A stretch of 64,000 bases of DNA from Ponticaulis profundi (GTDB lineage Bacteria; Pseudomonadota; Alphaproteobacteria; Caulobacterales; Hyphomonadaceae), in assembly GCF_042659465.1 (NCBI RefSeq), contig NZ_JBHSSW010000002.1:62001-126000 (forward strand). Direction: 5' to 3'. Shown here one piece after another: positions 16,056-24,672 of the stretch. The first letter of the stretch is position 1, and each line of letters starts with the position of its first letter. The position numbers and the translations under genes were made by a program. A model generated the notes under the pieces. That model did not search any database. It had not been told where the DNA came from and saw nothing but the letters and a program-made list of their open reading frames with translations.

Positions 16056-17591
16056 ATGGGTAGCATTATGTTTGACTGGTCAGGCCTGAAAAATCTTCTT
16101 TCGATCCGCCGGGACGATGAGGTCCTGCTGCGAGCGCAGTTGACGGCGCTCGATCGTCAGGTGCCGCTCCTCTACATTATGGTCTGGGTCGGTGCCGTTG
16201 GTCTGGCAATGGATTATTACGGCACGGCCTCGAATGAAGCTGTCCTGATTTTTCCGGGGATCATTACACTCATATTCGGCGCGCGCGTTTTCGCCTGGTA
16301 CAAAAACCAGGGGCAGGTTGATGACTTGCCAATCAATGTCGTCGTTCGGAAATTGAAAGTGGTGTTCTGGGCGGTTGGTTTTCTCTCCGTTTCGATCACC
16401 GCCTGGGGATGGATGCTGGCGTCCATGGGGTCGTCCGCACAGCAGGCGCATGCGAGCTTTTTCATAGCCTTTACACTGGTGGGCACTGTCTTTGCGCTGG
16501 TCCATTTCGCGCCGGCGCCAACATTGGCGATATTGGTGAGCGGCAGCTGCCTGGTCACGTCCGCCTTCGTCTCAGGTGATACCTCTCAGATGATCATCGC
16601 GGTCAATCTTGCGGTCATCCTGGTTATGGTGCTGGCCCTGGTGCATGCCTTCCAGAAAGGTTTTGTGAAACAGGTCCGCGCGCATGAAGCGCTGGAGCAT
16701 GCCAATCACGAGATGAAGAAGCTCAATGCGGAGCTGACCTATCACCGCGATAATCTGAAAAAAGAGGTCGCCCACCAAACGGCGGCACTCCGAAGCCAGA
16801 CAGAAAAGCTGGAAAAAGCGCTCGAAGCGGAACGTGAACTCACGGACATGCAAAATCATTTCGTGGCGATGGTCAGTCATGAGTTCAGGACGCCTTTGAC
16901 GGTCATTGATGCCAGTGCACACCGCGTTGAGCGACGCATTGATGCCATGTCTCACGACGATGTCCGCGAGCGTATGAACCAGATCCGAAAATCGGTTGGA
17001 CGGCTCTCCAGCATGGTTGAGCGAACGCTGGATGCTTCGCGCATCGCCAGCGGTCAACTCGCCTTTGTTCCGGAAGATGTGTCGCTTGCCAATTTGCTGC
17101 GCGATGTGGTCGGGCGTCATCGTGAAATCGCGACCGACCATGATATCCAGCTTCATATAGAGGATGTTCCAGAGCACATGCTCGGTGATCCACGTCTGTT
17201 GGATCAGATCATGAGCAATCTGTTGTCTAATGCGATCAAATATTCAAAGGGCAATCCGGTCATTCGGGTGTCGCTGATCGGGGCTGATGACAAGGTCACA
17301 CTGAAAATACGAGACCATGGTGTCGGCATTCCGAAATCAGAACTTCATCATGTTGCCGATCGGTTTTTCCGCGCGTCGACCTCGAAAGGATTTTCAGGAA
17401 CAGGCATTGGCCTCAACCTCGTCAGCAGCCTGGTGAAGCTTCACAATGGTTGCTTTCACATCGACAGCGAAGAAGGGCAGTGGACGGAAGTCACCATAGC
17501 TCTGCCAATCGGGAAAGACATGGTTTGTTGCTGTGGTGAGGAAGCGGGTGTTCAGGTGGAGGAGCGCCCGCTCCGGTCGGCCTCAGCCTGA
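16056..17591 (+). CDS. Membrane-bound sensor histidine kinase
   Basis: 511 aa. Six hydrophobic helices (about residues 30-200) form a membrane sensor region, followed by a coiled coil (about 210-265), the H-box AMVSHEFRTPLTVID and an HATPase domain with N-box MSNLLSNAIKYS, G1 RDHGVGIP and G2 FSGTGIGLNLV. The last 30 residues hold three consecutive Cys (MVCCCGEE), unusual for this family. The start may be the ATG at 16056 or 16068. No response regulator gene is adjacent. The 3' end overlaps the convergent renalase-like gene by nine bases. Confidence 0.88.
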   Translation: MGSIMFDWSGLKNLLSIRRDDEVLLRAQLTALDRQVPLLYIMVWVGAVGLAMDYYGTASNEAVLIFPGIITLIFGARVFAWYKNQGQVDDLPINVVVRKLKVVFWAVGFLSVSITAWGWMLASMGSSAQQAHASFFIAFTLVGTVFALVHFAPAPTLAILVSGSCLVTSAFVSGDTSQMIIAVNLAVILVMVLALVHAFQKGFVKQVRAHEALEHANHEMKKLNAELTYHRDNLKKEVAHQTAALRSQTEKLEKALEAERELTDMQNHFVAMVSHEFRTPLTVIDASAHRVERRIDAMSHDDVRERMNQIRKSVGRLSSMVERTLDASRIASGQLAFVPEDVSLANLLRDVVGRHREIATDHDIQLHIEDVPEHMLGDPRLLDQIMSNLLSNAIKYSKGNPVIRVSLIGADDKVTLKIRDHGVGIPKSELHHVADRFFRASTSKGFSGTGIGLNLVSSLVKLHNGCFHIDSEEGQWTEVTIALPIGKDMVCCCGEEAGVQVEERPLRSASA

Positions 17592-18581
17592 CGAGACGGT
17601 TTTCAGGCGTTCGCCCAGAACCCGTCCGCTTAGCCAGGCATTCTCAATCGTTCCACCAATATGCCAGTCACCACATGTGCCAATTTTGAGGTCGGGCTCC
17701 CAGCTTGCCGGAACGCCGACACCGGACTTCGGCGTGGCATAGAGCCAGCGATGGGCGGTGGCGATATCTGGCGTTTCGGAGCAGTCTGTTGCGGCGGCAA
17801 ATGCGCTTACCAGTTCCGTCAGCACATCATCGGCTGACCAGTCGACATGATCTTCGCTCCATTCAGAGCTTGCCTGCAGCACCCAGGCTTCAGCACATCC
17901 GCGCTCCGGTTTCGCGCTATTGCGCACAAGCCTCGAAAAGGGACGTCCGTCCATATGGATCAGATCGAAATCAACCGGCACAGGGGCTGAAAAGGATAGC
18001 ATGGCAGTCCAGCAAGGCGAGGACTCCACATGTTGAGCCTGTTTTGCCAATTCGGGTGCGATGCCATCCAGCAGGATCGCTGTTTGCTCGGCTGGTGCGG
18101 AACAGATCACGCCATCACACGCGAAATCGGGCATATCGTCTTCGAACGTCAGAACCCAGCTATCGCCATTCTGGCGTACTTCATGAATGCGGATGCCGAA
18201 GTGACAATCGAGTTCAGAAGCGAGGCCTTTGATGAGACCGTTCATCCCCGGGAGGCCGACATAATAAAGGGCTTCAGCGTCATCTGCGGCCTCAATACGG
18301 CCGGCAGAGTTCAGCTGTCCAATACGTGCCTGCCAGGGCTTCACCAAACCGGCTTCAACCCAGGTTTCCGTTAGCTCAGCAAATTCGCTCGATTGAGGGC
18401 GAAAACCAATGGCACCATGATCAAAGCGGATTTCTCCGTCTTTGCCTGGCATGCGGCGCGTTGAGCATCGTCCGCCTGGGCCACGTCCCTTGTCGAACAA
18501 TGTTACCTCATGCCCGGCTGACATCGCTTCTTTTGCACAGGTCAGACCTGCAATTCCGGCACCGATCACGGCAAGCTTCAT
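17583..18581 (-). CDS. Renalase-like FAD-dependent amine oxidase
   Basis: 332-aa flavoprotein with an N-terminal FAD-binding GAGIAGLTCAKEA and the GGRCSTRR motif that marks the renalase-type subgroup of flavin amine oxidases. Bacterial renalases oxidise isomeric dihydro-NAD(P) forms; whether this one does is unknown. The ATG at 18581 (MKLAVIGAG) is favoured over two upstream starts because family members begin directly at the FAD-binding strand; ATG 18596 is an alternative. Preceded by the flmG terminator hairpin. Confidence 0.85.
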   Translation of the reverse strand: MKLAVIGAGIAGLTCAKEAMSAGHEVTLFDKGRGPGGRCSTRRMPGKDGEIRFDHGAIGFRPQSSEFAELTETWVEAGLVKPWQARIGQLNSAGRIEAADDAEALYYVGLPGMNGLIKGLASELDCHFGIRIHEVRQNGDSWVLTFEDDMPDFACDGVICSAPAEQTAILLDGIAPELAKQAQHVESSPCWTAMLSFSAPVPVDFDLIHMDGRPFSRLVRNSAKPERGCAEAWVLQASSEWSEDHVDWSADDVLTELVSAFAAATDCSETPDIATAHRWLYATPKSGVGVPASWEPDLKIGTCGDWHIGGTIENAWLSGRVLGERLKTVSSG

Positions 18582-18614
18582 CTGGTTTCCCTTCATCGCT
18601 TTCCCCAAACTAAT

Positions 18615-18642
18615 ACGCCCGCTCGGAAAGGCGAGCGGGCGT
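18615..18642 (-). terminator. Terminator hairpin after flmG
   Basis: 10-bp perfect stem ACGCCCGCTC / GAGCGGGCGT with an eight-base loop, 27 bases beyond the flmG stop and just upstream of the renalase-like gene. Only a short T-rich stretch follows on the minus strand. Confidence 0.65.
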
Positions 18643-18668
18643 CAAAAGTTTTTCGCTAAAGGCGAGCT

Positions 18669-20486
18669 TCAGGCCGCGTTCGTGTCAGACTTAGATGCCT
18701 GTTCAGACGCCAGATCCGCTACATAGCCTGTGAACGGTTCCAGCGCTGATTTCCAGTTGGAAATTGTGTCCGGTGAGAAGACGATTGCTGTTGGATACCA
18801 GGGCAATTGTCCGGTTCCAAGGAATGGCCAGGCGTTGGGTGAACCGATGATCGCGGTACGTGCACCGGAGGCGGCCGAAATATTGGTCGTTGCGTTCATG
18901 GGACCAACCACCAGATCCATTGCGCAGCAAAGCGCAGCCAGATCATCAAGATCGTTTTTCAGGTCGATGCCTTCAAGCTGGTGGATTTTAACGCCGAACT
19001 CTTTTTCGGCACGCTCAATATCTTCCTGACATTCGCCATATTGCAGGTTGATCCAGACCGTACCTTCGGTTCGCAGCGGTGCTTTCCACTGTTCGAAGGG
19101 AGAATAGTATTTGGAACGTTTCGCGGTCATCAGCATCGACTTCCAGAGGAAGCCGACTTTAAGGCCCGGGCCAAGCGCGGCAAGTTCGCGTCGCCAGTGA
19201 TCCACACGCTTTGGGTCAGGCGTCAGGAAGCCACCTTCTTTCGGGAAGGCGTCGATTGAGGTCCTAAGTGCGCGTAGCACACTTGCCATGGGCGCCCAGA
19301 AGTCAAAGGATTTCCAGTTGGTGATGGTTGGGCAACCCCGAACCGGAATGCCGTTGCTTCGGATCGTGGCATGCTTGACGATCTTCGCTTTCGGGAAAGA
19401 TCGTTCCATCAGCTGAACGAGGCGGGGCGCAACCGCAATGGTCAATTGTCCATCAGGGCCGAGCCGCTCCGTCAGGTCATGTGCCGCGTTCAGGAACAGA
19501 ACTTCATCGCCCAGACCCTGTTCGCCTACGAGCAAGAAGGATTTGCCCTCAAGGTCTTCACCATCCCATTGCTGGCACGGGATCGAGAAAGATGTCGCCT
19601 TGGAGTATCGCGGATTGTTGCGGCACTCATAAGCGTCCCAGGCGCGATCCAGCTGGCCGGTACCGATCAGGGAAATCGCCTGCGCGTGTTTGCACTCGGC
19701 TTCTTCATTGTCTGGCAGAACGCCCATCTCGAGCGCTCGATCGAATTGCTGTAGCGCTTCATGGTGCTGGCCCTGTGTGGCGCGGCAATAGCCAATATTG
19801 TGATAGGCGCGCGCAAGGCCAGGGTCGATATCGAGCGCCTGATTGTAGAACAGGACGGCTTTATCGAAATCCGTCTGCTCCATCATGACGGTGCCGAGCG
19901 AGTTCCAAAGCAAGGACGAGCCCTGATTGGTATAAATCGAGGTGCGAAGGACTTCGATTGCGTCGTCAAACTGGCCTTTGTCCCTCAGAACGCAGGCCAG
20001 ATTGTTCGGGCCTTCCACCATTTCCGGGGACATGCGGCAGAAAATGCGGAAGAATTGCTCGGCCACATCATAAAGTTCCATGCGCCAGGCCAGAAGACCG
20101 AGGTTCTGATAAATCTCAGGTTCTGTCGGATCGAGGCGATGGGCGCGCTCATACATCTCCAGCGCCAGGCTAGCGACACCCAGTTTATCGAGCGCGATGG
20201 CTGTGACGTGGTTGGCGAGCGCAATGTTCTCATCGATGGCAAGCGCTTCGAGGCCAAGGATCGCCGCCTCACGATAAGACTGTTCGCTGATCTTGCGGAC
20301 AGCGCGTTTGAGAACGGGAATGGCTTTGCGAAGCTTGCCGTCTGCTTTGCTCGATTTGAAACGCAGAACGGTCTGTAGGGCTTTACTCTTGCCTGCGTCA
20401 CCGGCTGAGTCGACGGGCAGGGGAATGGCGTTGCCGCTGAATGACAGGGCTTGTTCGATAGAGCTGCGCTGCACGGCGTTCGTCAT
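18669..20486 (-). CDS. flmG: FlmG (FlbA)-like TPR flagellin glycosyltransferase
   Basis: 605 aa: N-terminal half with tandem TPR repeats (about residues 65-290; for example LYDVAEQFFRIFCRMSP and AVLFYNQALDIDPGLARAYHNIG) and a C-terminal GT-B type glycosyltransferase half (LVGEQGLGDEVLFL, VGFLWKS, DLDDLAALCCAMDLV, then a THIS-like NATTNISAASGA). This is the architecture of Caulobacter FlmG, which uses its TPRs to bind flagellin and transfers pseudaminic acid. It lies divergent to flbT-flaF and next to five flagellin genes. The ATG at 20486 has a GGAGA upstream; a longer ATG start at 20573 lacks one. The gene name rests on architecture and context. Confidence 0.82.
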   Translation of the reverse strand: MTNAVQRSSIEQALSFSGNAIPLPVDSAGDAGKSKALQTVLRFKSSKADGKLRKAIPVLKRAVRKISEQSYREAAILGLEALAIDENIALANHVTAIALDKLGVASLALEMYERAHRLDPTEPEIYQNLGLLAWRMELYDVAEQFFRIFCRMSPEMVEGPNNLACVLRDKGQFDDAIEVLRTSIYTNQGSSLLWNSLGTVMMEQTDFDKAVLFYNQALDIDPGLARAYHNIGYCRATQGQHHEALQQFDRALEMGVLPDNEEAECKHAQAISLIGTGQLDRAWDAYECRNNPRYSKATSFSIPCQQWDGEDLEGKSFLLVGEQGLGDEVLFLNAAHDLTERLGPDGQLTIAVAPRLVQLMERSFPKAKIVKHATIRSNGIPVRGCPTITNWKSFDFWAPMASVLRALRTSIDAFPKEGGFLTPDPKRVDHWRRELAALGPGLKVGFLWKSMLMTAKRSKYYSPFEQWKAPLRTEGTVWINLQYGECQEDIERAEKEFGVKIHQLEGIDLKNDLDDLAALCCAMDLVVGPMNATTNISAASGARTAIIGSPNAWPFLGTGQLPWYPTAIVFSPDTISNWKSALEPFTGYVADLASEQASKSDTNAA

Positions 20487-20626
20487 GGGGCTCTCCGCAA
20501 TTGTTCTCCTAAGCAATTGCCATGATGGTTTTAAGAAACGGCTAACCGATCTGCCCTGAATGCAATCAAGCATTAACCTGAATGACGTATGGAGTAATTG
20601 ACACCCAAACTTGGCTGGAGGAAACC

Positions 20627-21064
20627 ATGCCGCTCAAATTGTCCCTGAAGCCAGGCGAAAAATTCGTTGTAAATGGTGCAGTCATTCAGAATGGCGATCG
20701 CCGGGGCGTGCTTTTGTTGCAGAACAAAGCATCGGTTCTGCGTGAAAAAGACATCATGCAACCGGACGAGGTTACCTCTCCTGCACGGCGCATCTATTTT
20801 CCCGTAATGATGATGTATCTGGATCCTTCAGATATTTCGCAACCTTATGAGGAATTTGTGATGAGAATGACGGAATTTATGTCCGTTATTAAGAACCCCG
20901 TTATACTTAAAGAGTGTATAGCTTGTTCGAAGGATGTGATGGCGGGCCAATACTATAAAGCGTTGAGCCGCTGTAGAACTATAATGGCCTATGAAGAGGA
21001 GTGCTTCGAGCATGTCAATCAAGGCTTATCAGCAGACGGCGAGGCGGACAGAGAATCCGCGTGA
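20627..21064 (+). CDS. flbT: FlbT, post-transcriptional flagellin regulator
   Basis: 145 aa. In Caulobacter FlbT binds the 5' untranslated region of flagellin mRNA and promotes its decay when the hook is incomplete. Seen: the family start MPLKLSLKPGEKFVVNGAVI and the central segment RRIYFPVMMMYLDP. The ATG at 20627 is chosen because TGGAGGAAACC precedes it; the longer frame from 20582 lacks a Shine-Dalgarno. It overlaps flaF by 53 bases. The likely targets are the hairpin-bearing flagellin leaders downstream. Confidence 0.95.
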   Translation: MPLKLSLKPGEKFVVNGAVIQNGDRRGVLLLQNKASVLREKDIMQPDEVTSPARRIYFPVMMMYLDPSDISQPYEEFVMRMTEFMSVIKNPVILKECIACSKDVMAGQYYKALSRCRTIMAYEEECFEHVNQGLSADGEADRESA

Positions 21065-21365
21065 TATAGAATATCGGCTGTTTTCGCAGGTGACAGCCGC
21101 GCTCGTAGACGCACAGAAAGCAGACAAAACCGAGATCCGCGCAAAGATTGATGCTTTGGATTGGAATCGTCGCGTCTGGTCCGCTTTCGCAATGGATTGC
21201 GCAAACCCGGACAACAGTCTGCCAGCACAATTGCGTGCGAGCATCATTTCTCTGTCGATCTTTGTCGGCAAGCACACCTCTGCAATCATGCGTGAAGGTG
21301 AAGACATCCAGGATCTGATCGACATCAATCGTCTGATCATGCAGGGTCTGTCGGGCGAATCCTGA
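21012..21365 (+). CDS. flaF: FlaF, flagellin synthesis regulator/chaperone
   Basis: 117 aa. FlaF is needed for flagellin translation and secretion in Caulobacter and related bacteria, acting opposite to FlbT. Seen: SIKAYQQTARRTENPRDIEY, the family's N-terminal signature, and a C-terminal helix LIDINRLIMQGL. The ATG at 21012 is used, with GAGGAG about 12 bases upstream inside flbT; an in-frame ATG at 20991 is an alternative. The long overlap with flbT implies coupled translation of the two antagonistic regulators. Confidence 0.95.
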   Translation: MSIKAYQQTARRTENPRDIEYRLFSQVTAALVDAQKADKTEIRAKIDALDWNRRVWSAFAMDCANPDNSLPAQLRASIISLSIFVGKHTSAIMREGEDIQDLIDINRLIMQGLSGES

Positions 21366-21393
21366 TCTCGCCCGTCAGCCAGTTTTTTCTTTT
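21352..21393 (+). terminator. Terminator of flbT-flaF
   Basis: 7-bp stem CGGGCGA/TCGCCCG (21352-21358 and 21368-21374) spanning the flaF stop codon, followed after eight bases by a T-rich tract (21382-21393). Confidence 0.6.
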
Positions 21394-21447
21394 TGAAATA
21401 GCAGCTTCATTCTAACGTCCCCTCATAACGATATGGGGGAATTTGAT

Positions 21448-22206
21448 ATGAGTGGTACGCTTCTGATGATCCACGGCATTGGCTGTGGTGGCGAAGTCTG
21501 GGACGTGATGCGGCCGGGCTTTGCGGCGGCAGGTTGGACCTGCGAAGCGCCAACACTTTTTCCGGATTTGCGAACGATCGAGACGCCGCCGGAGAGCATC
21601 GCTCAGCTCAGCTTCCAGGACTATGTCGATGACATGGCGCGCCGCTGTGACCGTATCTTTCAGGCGACCGGCGAGAAACCTGCGGTCATCGGTCATTCGA
21701 TGGGTGGCCTGATCGCACAGAAACTCGTGGAAGCGGGCAAGGTCAGCAAAGCTGTCTTTCTGACGCCGGCCCAGCCCAAGGGGTGTAGTGCGCCGGGCCT
21801 GTCTATCCTGATTACCTTCGCCAATGTTGTCCTCTCCGGTGACGTGAAGAAGGGGCACAAGATCTGGAAATTCGGCTTTCGCTATGGCGTTCTGAACTGT
21901 GTCGACAAATCCCGTCATGATGAGCTCTATGCACTTGCGCGATATGACTCTGGCCAGGTTTACCGCGACATCGCAGATGGCGTGGAGGTTGATGAAGCGA
22001 CATTTACGGTGCCGACACTGACCATCGCCGCCGGCAAGGACCGCGCAACGCCGGCGAAGTCTGTTCGCAAGATGACTGACAAGTATGCCGGTGCGCCTGT
22101 GCCAACCGATTTCATCGAATATGCAGACCATGCGCACTGGATCGTTGATGAGCCGGGCACCGTTCAGGTCGTTGACGATATTGCCGACTGGCTCGCCACG
22201 CACTGA
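21448..22206 (+). CDS. Alpha/beta-fold hydrolase
   Basis: 252 aa. Seen: the N-terminal HGIGCGG oxyanion loop, nucleophile elbow GHSMGG, and the catalytic His in YADHAHW near the C-terminus with an Asp in AAGKDRATP, so it is a complete triad of the broad AB_hydrolase_6 type. Cytoplasmic. The ATG at 21448 is preferred because GGGGGA lies seven bases before it. It sits inside the flagellin locus, but a flagellar role is not evident; it may simply be an inserted gene. Confidence 0.88.
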   Translation: MSGTLLMIHGIGCGGEVWDVMRPGFAAAGWTCEAPTLFPDLRTIETPPESIAQLSFQDYVDDMARRCDRIFQATGEKPAVIGHSMGGLIAQKLVEAGKVSKAVFLTPAQPKGCSAPGLSILITFANVVLSGDVKKGHKIWKFGFRYGVLNCVDKSRHDELYALARYDSGQVYRDIADGVEVDEATFTVPTLTIAAGKDRATPAKSVRKMTDKYAGAPVPTDFIEYADHAHWIVDEPGTVQVVDDIADWLATH

Positions 22207-22214
22207 GCAACATG

Positions 22215-22262
22215 CGGCAAGTCCTGCCGCCTTCGGTCTCCTTGTTCCCGGCATGCTTTTCC
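22215..22262 (+). promoter_or_regulatory. ftr-like (FlbD) enhancer upstream of flagellin 1
   Basis: CGGCAAGTCCTGCCG at 22215-22229 matches 13 of 15 bases of the element upstream of flagellin 3, about 115 bp before the sigma-54 promoter. A second, weaker and inverted copy (CCGGCATGCTTTTCCC) follows near 22247-22262. In Caulobacter FlbD binds paired ftr elements at this distance to activate sigma-54 flagellin promoters. Confidence 0.55.
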
Positions 22263-22343
22263 CAGCCAGAAAAAGCGTGTGTAGGGATGAAATAAATTTC
22301 AATAAAAATAGCGCACTAGGCGTTTACATCTGATTCACCAATG

Positions 22344-22358
22344 CGGCACGCGGATTGC
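22344..22358 (+). promoter_or_regulatory. Sigma-54 promoter of flagellin 1
   Basis: CGGCACGCGGATTGC: GG-N10-GC spacing and all but the first base of the TGGCACG-N4-TTGC consensus. It predicts a transcript start near 22370, immediately before the first leader hairpin. Confidence 0.85.
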
Positions 22359-22371
22359 GGTTTCTTCGGCA

Positions 22372-22403
22372 GGACAAAATGTCCATCCAGCTAAAATGGC
22401 TGG
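22372..22403 (+). promoter_or_regulatory. Tandem A-loop hairpins in flagellin 1 leader
   Basis: Hairpin A: GGAC-AAAAT-GTCC (22372-22384). Hairpin B: CCAGCT-AAAAT-GGCTGG (22387-22403, including one G-T pair). They lie at the predicted 5' end of the mRNA. The same two-hairpin layout with different stem bases recurs in the leaders of flagellins 2, 3 and 4. FlbT of Caulobacter binds the flagellin 5' leader, so these are candidate FlbT targets or 5' stability elements. Confidence 0.65.
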
Positions 22404-22436
22404 CACAAAGCCTATCCAGAATGGAAGGAAATCAAA

Positions 22437-23267
22437 ATGGCTGCCCTTTCTGTAAACACCAATTATGGGGCGATGGTCGCCCTGCAACAACTGAACAGCA
22501 CGAACATGGCTCTTTCCAGCACTCAAGAGCGCATCAATACCGGCCTGAAGGTCGCGTCTGCGAAAGACAATGGCGCCGTTTACGCCATTGCTCAGGGCAT
22601 GCGCGCGGACCTGAAGGGTTTTGGTGTCGTTCTGGATAGCCTGGATCGCGTCTCGTCAACGACAGACGTCGCGCTTGCTGCTGGCGCTGCTATCTCCGAT
22701 CTTTTGATCGATATGAAAGAGAAAGCACTGGCTGCATCGGACGAAACTCTGACGGCGTCGCAACGAGCTGCGTTCAGCGAGGACTTCAAGGCGCTCCGTG
22801 ATCAGATTTCCACCATTGTCGGCAATGCCGAGTTTAATGGCGTCAACCTGATCAACGGTTCAACCAACGAGATTTCCGCGTTTGCTGATGCGAATGGTTC
22901 AAATAGCATCACAGTGCTGGATGAAAACCTGTCTCTGGGTGGTGGCATCGTCACAATCGGCGCCACCGCATCACTGGATACGGCAACAAACGCTTCGGGG
23001 ATGGTTTCCACGATCGAGACATCGATCAACAACCTGAACCAGGCGCTCGCGCGTCTTGGCACTGCGTCCAAGTCGCTTGAGGTGCACACAACGTTTGTGA
23101 CCAGTCTGCGTGATACGCTCGAGGCCGGGGTCGGCAATCTTGTCGACGCGGACATGGCTCGGGAGAGTGCGAAACTCCAGGCTCTGCAGACAAAGCAGCA
23201 GCTTGGCGTTCAGGCGCTGTCCATTGCGAACCAGGCGCCGCAAATCATCACTCAGCTGTTCCAGTAG
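22437..23267 (+). CDS. Flagellin 1
   Basis: 276-aa filament subunit of the short Caulobacter type, with conserved N- and C-terminal D0/D1 helices (SVNTNYGAMVALQQLN at the start, QTKQQLGVQALSIANQAPQI at the end) and a small middle domain. It is exported by the flagellar type III system, with FlaF/FlbT control and likely FlmG glycosylation. It is the most different of the four sigma-54 flagellins: it starts MAALSVNTN, has TSLRDTLEAGVGN where the others have KLSDVTEAGIGN, and ends QLFQ. The Shine-Dalgarno is AAGGAA. The leader has two A-loop hairpins, and the gene is followed by two hairpins, the second a terminator. Confidence 0.97.
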   Translation: MAALSVNTNYGAMVALQQLNSTNMALSSTQERINTGLKVASAKDNGAVYAIAQGMRADLKGFGVVLDSLDRVSSTTDVALAAGAAISDLLIDMKEKALAASDETLTASQRAAFSEDFKALRDQISTIVGNAEFNGVNLINGSTNEISAFADANGSNSITVLDENLSLGGGIVTIGATASLDTATNASGMVSTIETSINNLNQALARLGTASKSLEVHTTFVTSLRDTLEAGVGNLVDADMARESAKLQALQTKQQLGVQALSIANQAPQIITQLFQ

Positions 23268-23284
23268 ACCATCCGGGAGCAGAC

Positions 23285-23312
23285 GGAGGTCGGGTTTTCA
23301 TACCCGGCCTCC
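23285..23312 (+). repeat. 11-bp stem hairpin downstream of flagellin 1
   Basis: Stem of 11 pairs (one G-T) formed by 23285-23295 and 23302-23312 with a six-base loop TTTCAT. It has no T-run and precedes the true terminator by 60 bases, so it is a candidate 3'-end stabiliser of the flagellin mRNA. Confidence 0.55.
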
Positions 23313-23371
23313 ACTTGCTCGCAACCTGATTGGAGCCCGCATATTTATGCGAAAACAGAAGCAACAGGCAG

Positions 23372-23403
23372 CCGCCGGTGGGTTATCCCCCGGCGGTTTT
23401 TTC
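23372..23403 (+). terminator. Terminator of flagellin 1
   Basis: Stem CCGCCGG/CCGGCGG (23372-23378, 23390-23396) extended inside by GGG-TTAT-CCC, followed by six T. Confidence 0.85.
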
Positions 23404-23414
23404 TTGACCCGGCA

Positions 23415-23461
23415 GGCAGGTTTTGCCGGGGTAGGTAAGTATTGCCCGGCACTTCCGCCGG
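23415..23461 (+). promoter_or_regulatory. ftr-like (FlbD) enhancer upstream of flagellin 2
   Basis: GGCAGGTTTTGCCGGGG at 23415-23431 is the reverse complement of the core upstream of flagellin 3 (16-base identity CCCGGCAAAACCTGCC), 117 bp before the sigma-54 promoter. A degenerate second copy may lie at 23444-23461. Together with the terminator before it, this accounts for the gap between flagellins 1 and 2. Confidence 0.6.
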
Positions 23462-23544
23462 AACGGGAAAATTGCATCTAAGCGCGTAAACTTTTGGCGC
23501 AGCAATCCCGTACTTCCACGCTTTTTCCATTAACTAATCGCGTT

Positions 23545-23559
23545 TGGCCCAACCCTTGC
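23545..23559 (+). promoter_or_regulatory. Sigma-54 promoter of flagellin 2
   Basis: TGGCCCAACCCTTGC, with GG-N10-GC spacing and a perfect TTGC -12 element. Predicted start near 23571, directly before the leader hairpins. Confidence 0.85.
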
Positions 23560-23573
23560 AGTCCTTGTCTGCG

Positions 23574-23603
23574 AGGCAAAAGGCCTGTGTGAGCAAAATG
23601 CTC
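23574..23603 (+). promoter_or_regulatory. Tandem A-loop hairpins in flagellin 2 leader
   Basis: Hairpin A: AGGC-AAAAG-GCCT (23574-23586). Hairpin B: GAGC-AAAAT-GCTC (23591-23603). Same arrangement as in the other sigma-54 flagellin leaders but with different stem sequences. Confidence 0.65.
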
Positions 23604-23634
23604 GCAAGACATAACCAGAATGGAGATCGCTAAA

Positions 23635-24459
23635 ATGGCGAGTGTGAATACCAATTATGGTGCTATGGTTGCCCTGCAGCAGCTGAACGCAACCAATCGT
23701 GACCTTGAAACGACTCAGAGCCGTATCAATACAGGCCTCAAGGTTTCTTCCGCAAAAGACAACGGCGCTATTTACGCAATCGCTCAGGGCATGCGCGCTG
23801 ACGTGGTTGGCTATGGTGTTGTCTCTGACTCTCTGGACCGTACGAAGTCGACCGTTGATGTCGCGATCGCTGCAGGCGAATCCATCAGCGACCTTCTGAT
23901 CGAGATGAAAGAGAAAGCACTTTCTGCATCTGACGAGTCTCTTACCACCGCGCAACGTGCTGCCTTTAACGAAGACTTCAAGGCGCTGCGTGATCAGATC
24001 GCAACCATCGTTTCCAACGCTGAATTCAACGGTGTAAACCTCATCAACAACTCCACGGCGTCTATGGAAGCATTTGCTGATGCAGACGGCACATCCGTGA
24101 TCACGGTTCTCGATGAGAACCTGTCTCTTGGTGGAGCCATCGTGACTCTTGCGGCAACGGCTTCCCTCAACTCTTCAAGCGTTGCATCTGCTGCTGTCAC
24201 GACCATTGAAACGTCACTCGACAACATCAACCAGGCGCTCGCACGCCTCGGTACGGCGTCCAAATCTCTCGAAGTGCACTCGACCTTTGTTGCCAAGCTC
24301 AGCGATGTGACAGAAGCCGGTATCGGCAATCTCGTCGACGCGGATCTGGCCAAGGAATCGGCCAAACTGCAAGCGCTTCAGACGAAGCAGCAGCTGGGTG
24401 TTCAGGCACTCTCTATCGCCAACCAGGCGAGCAGCATTTCGCTCTCCTTCTTCCAGTAA
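23635..24459 (+). CDS. Flagellin 2
   Basis: 274-aa flagellin, one of three close paralogs (2, 3, 4) starting MASVNTNYGAMVALQQLN and ending in a ...LSFF(Q/R) tail. D0/D1 helices at both ends are intact; differences concentrate in residues 140-200, the exposed part. The ATG at 23635 is used because paralogs align there and GGAG lies nine bases upstream; the ATG at 23620 would put the Shine-Dalgarno inside the frame. The bases ATGGAGATCGCTAAA before the start are identical in flagellin 3. Confidence 0.97.
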   Translation: MASVNTNYGAMVALQQLNATNRDLETTQSRINTGLKVSSAKDNGAIYAIAQGMRADVVGYGVVSDSLDRTKSTVDVAIAAGESISDLLIEMKEKALSASDESLTTAQRAAFNEDFKALRDQIATIVSNAEFNGVNLINNSTASMEAFADADGTSVITVLDENLSLGGAIVTLAATASLNSSSVASAAVTTIETSLDNINQALARLGTASKSLEVHSTFVAKLSDVTEAGIGNLVDADLAKESAKLQALQTKQQLGVQALSIANQASSISLSFFQ

Positions 24460-24520
24460 GAAGGACGGCGCGCTTCGCGCACCAGACAATAGAAAGGGTG
24501 GCAGCCCTTCGAAACACTAC

Positions 24521-24545
24521 CGGGCCAATTGGCCCGTTTTTTTTT
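24521..24545 (+). terminator. Terminator of flagellin 2
   Basis: CGGGCC-AATT-GGCCCG stem followed by nine T. The same core recurs after flagellin 3. Confidence 0.93.
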
Positions 24546-24672
24546 GTTTTAAAATTTCGCAAAGACAACCCTCAGGGGCGCATAAAAATAGTCAAATTTT
24601 TCAGTAAGTTAGAAATAAATTTGAAAAAAATTATATCGAAAACGTTTACGGAAAAATCAGCAAGGAAATTTT

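Noticed and set aside
21412..22302. 296-aa minus-strand frame opposite the alpha/beta hydrolase
   Set aside because: Shadow of the hydrolase, which has a complete catalytic triad and a Shine-Dalgarno.
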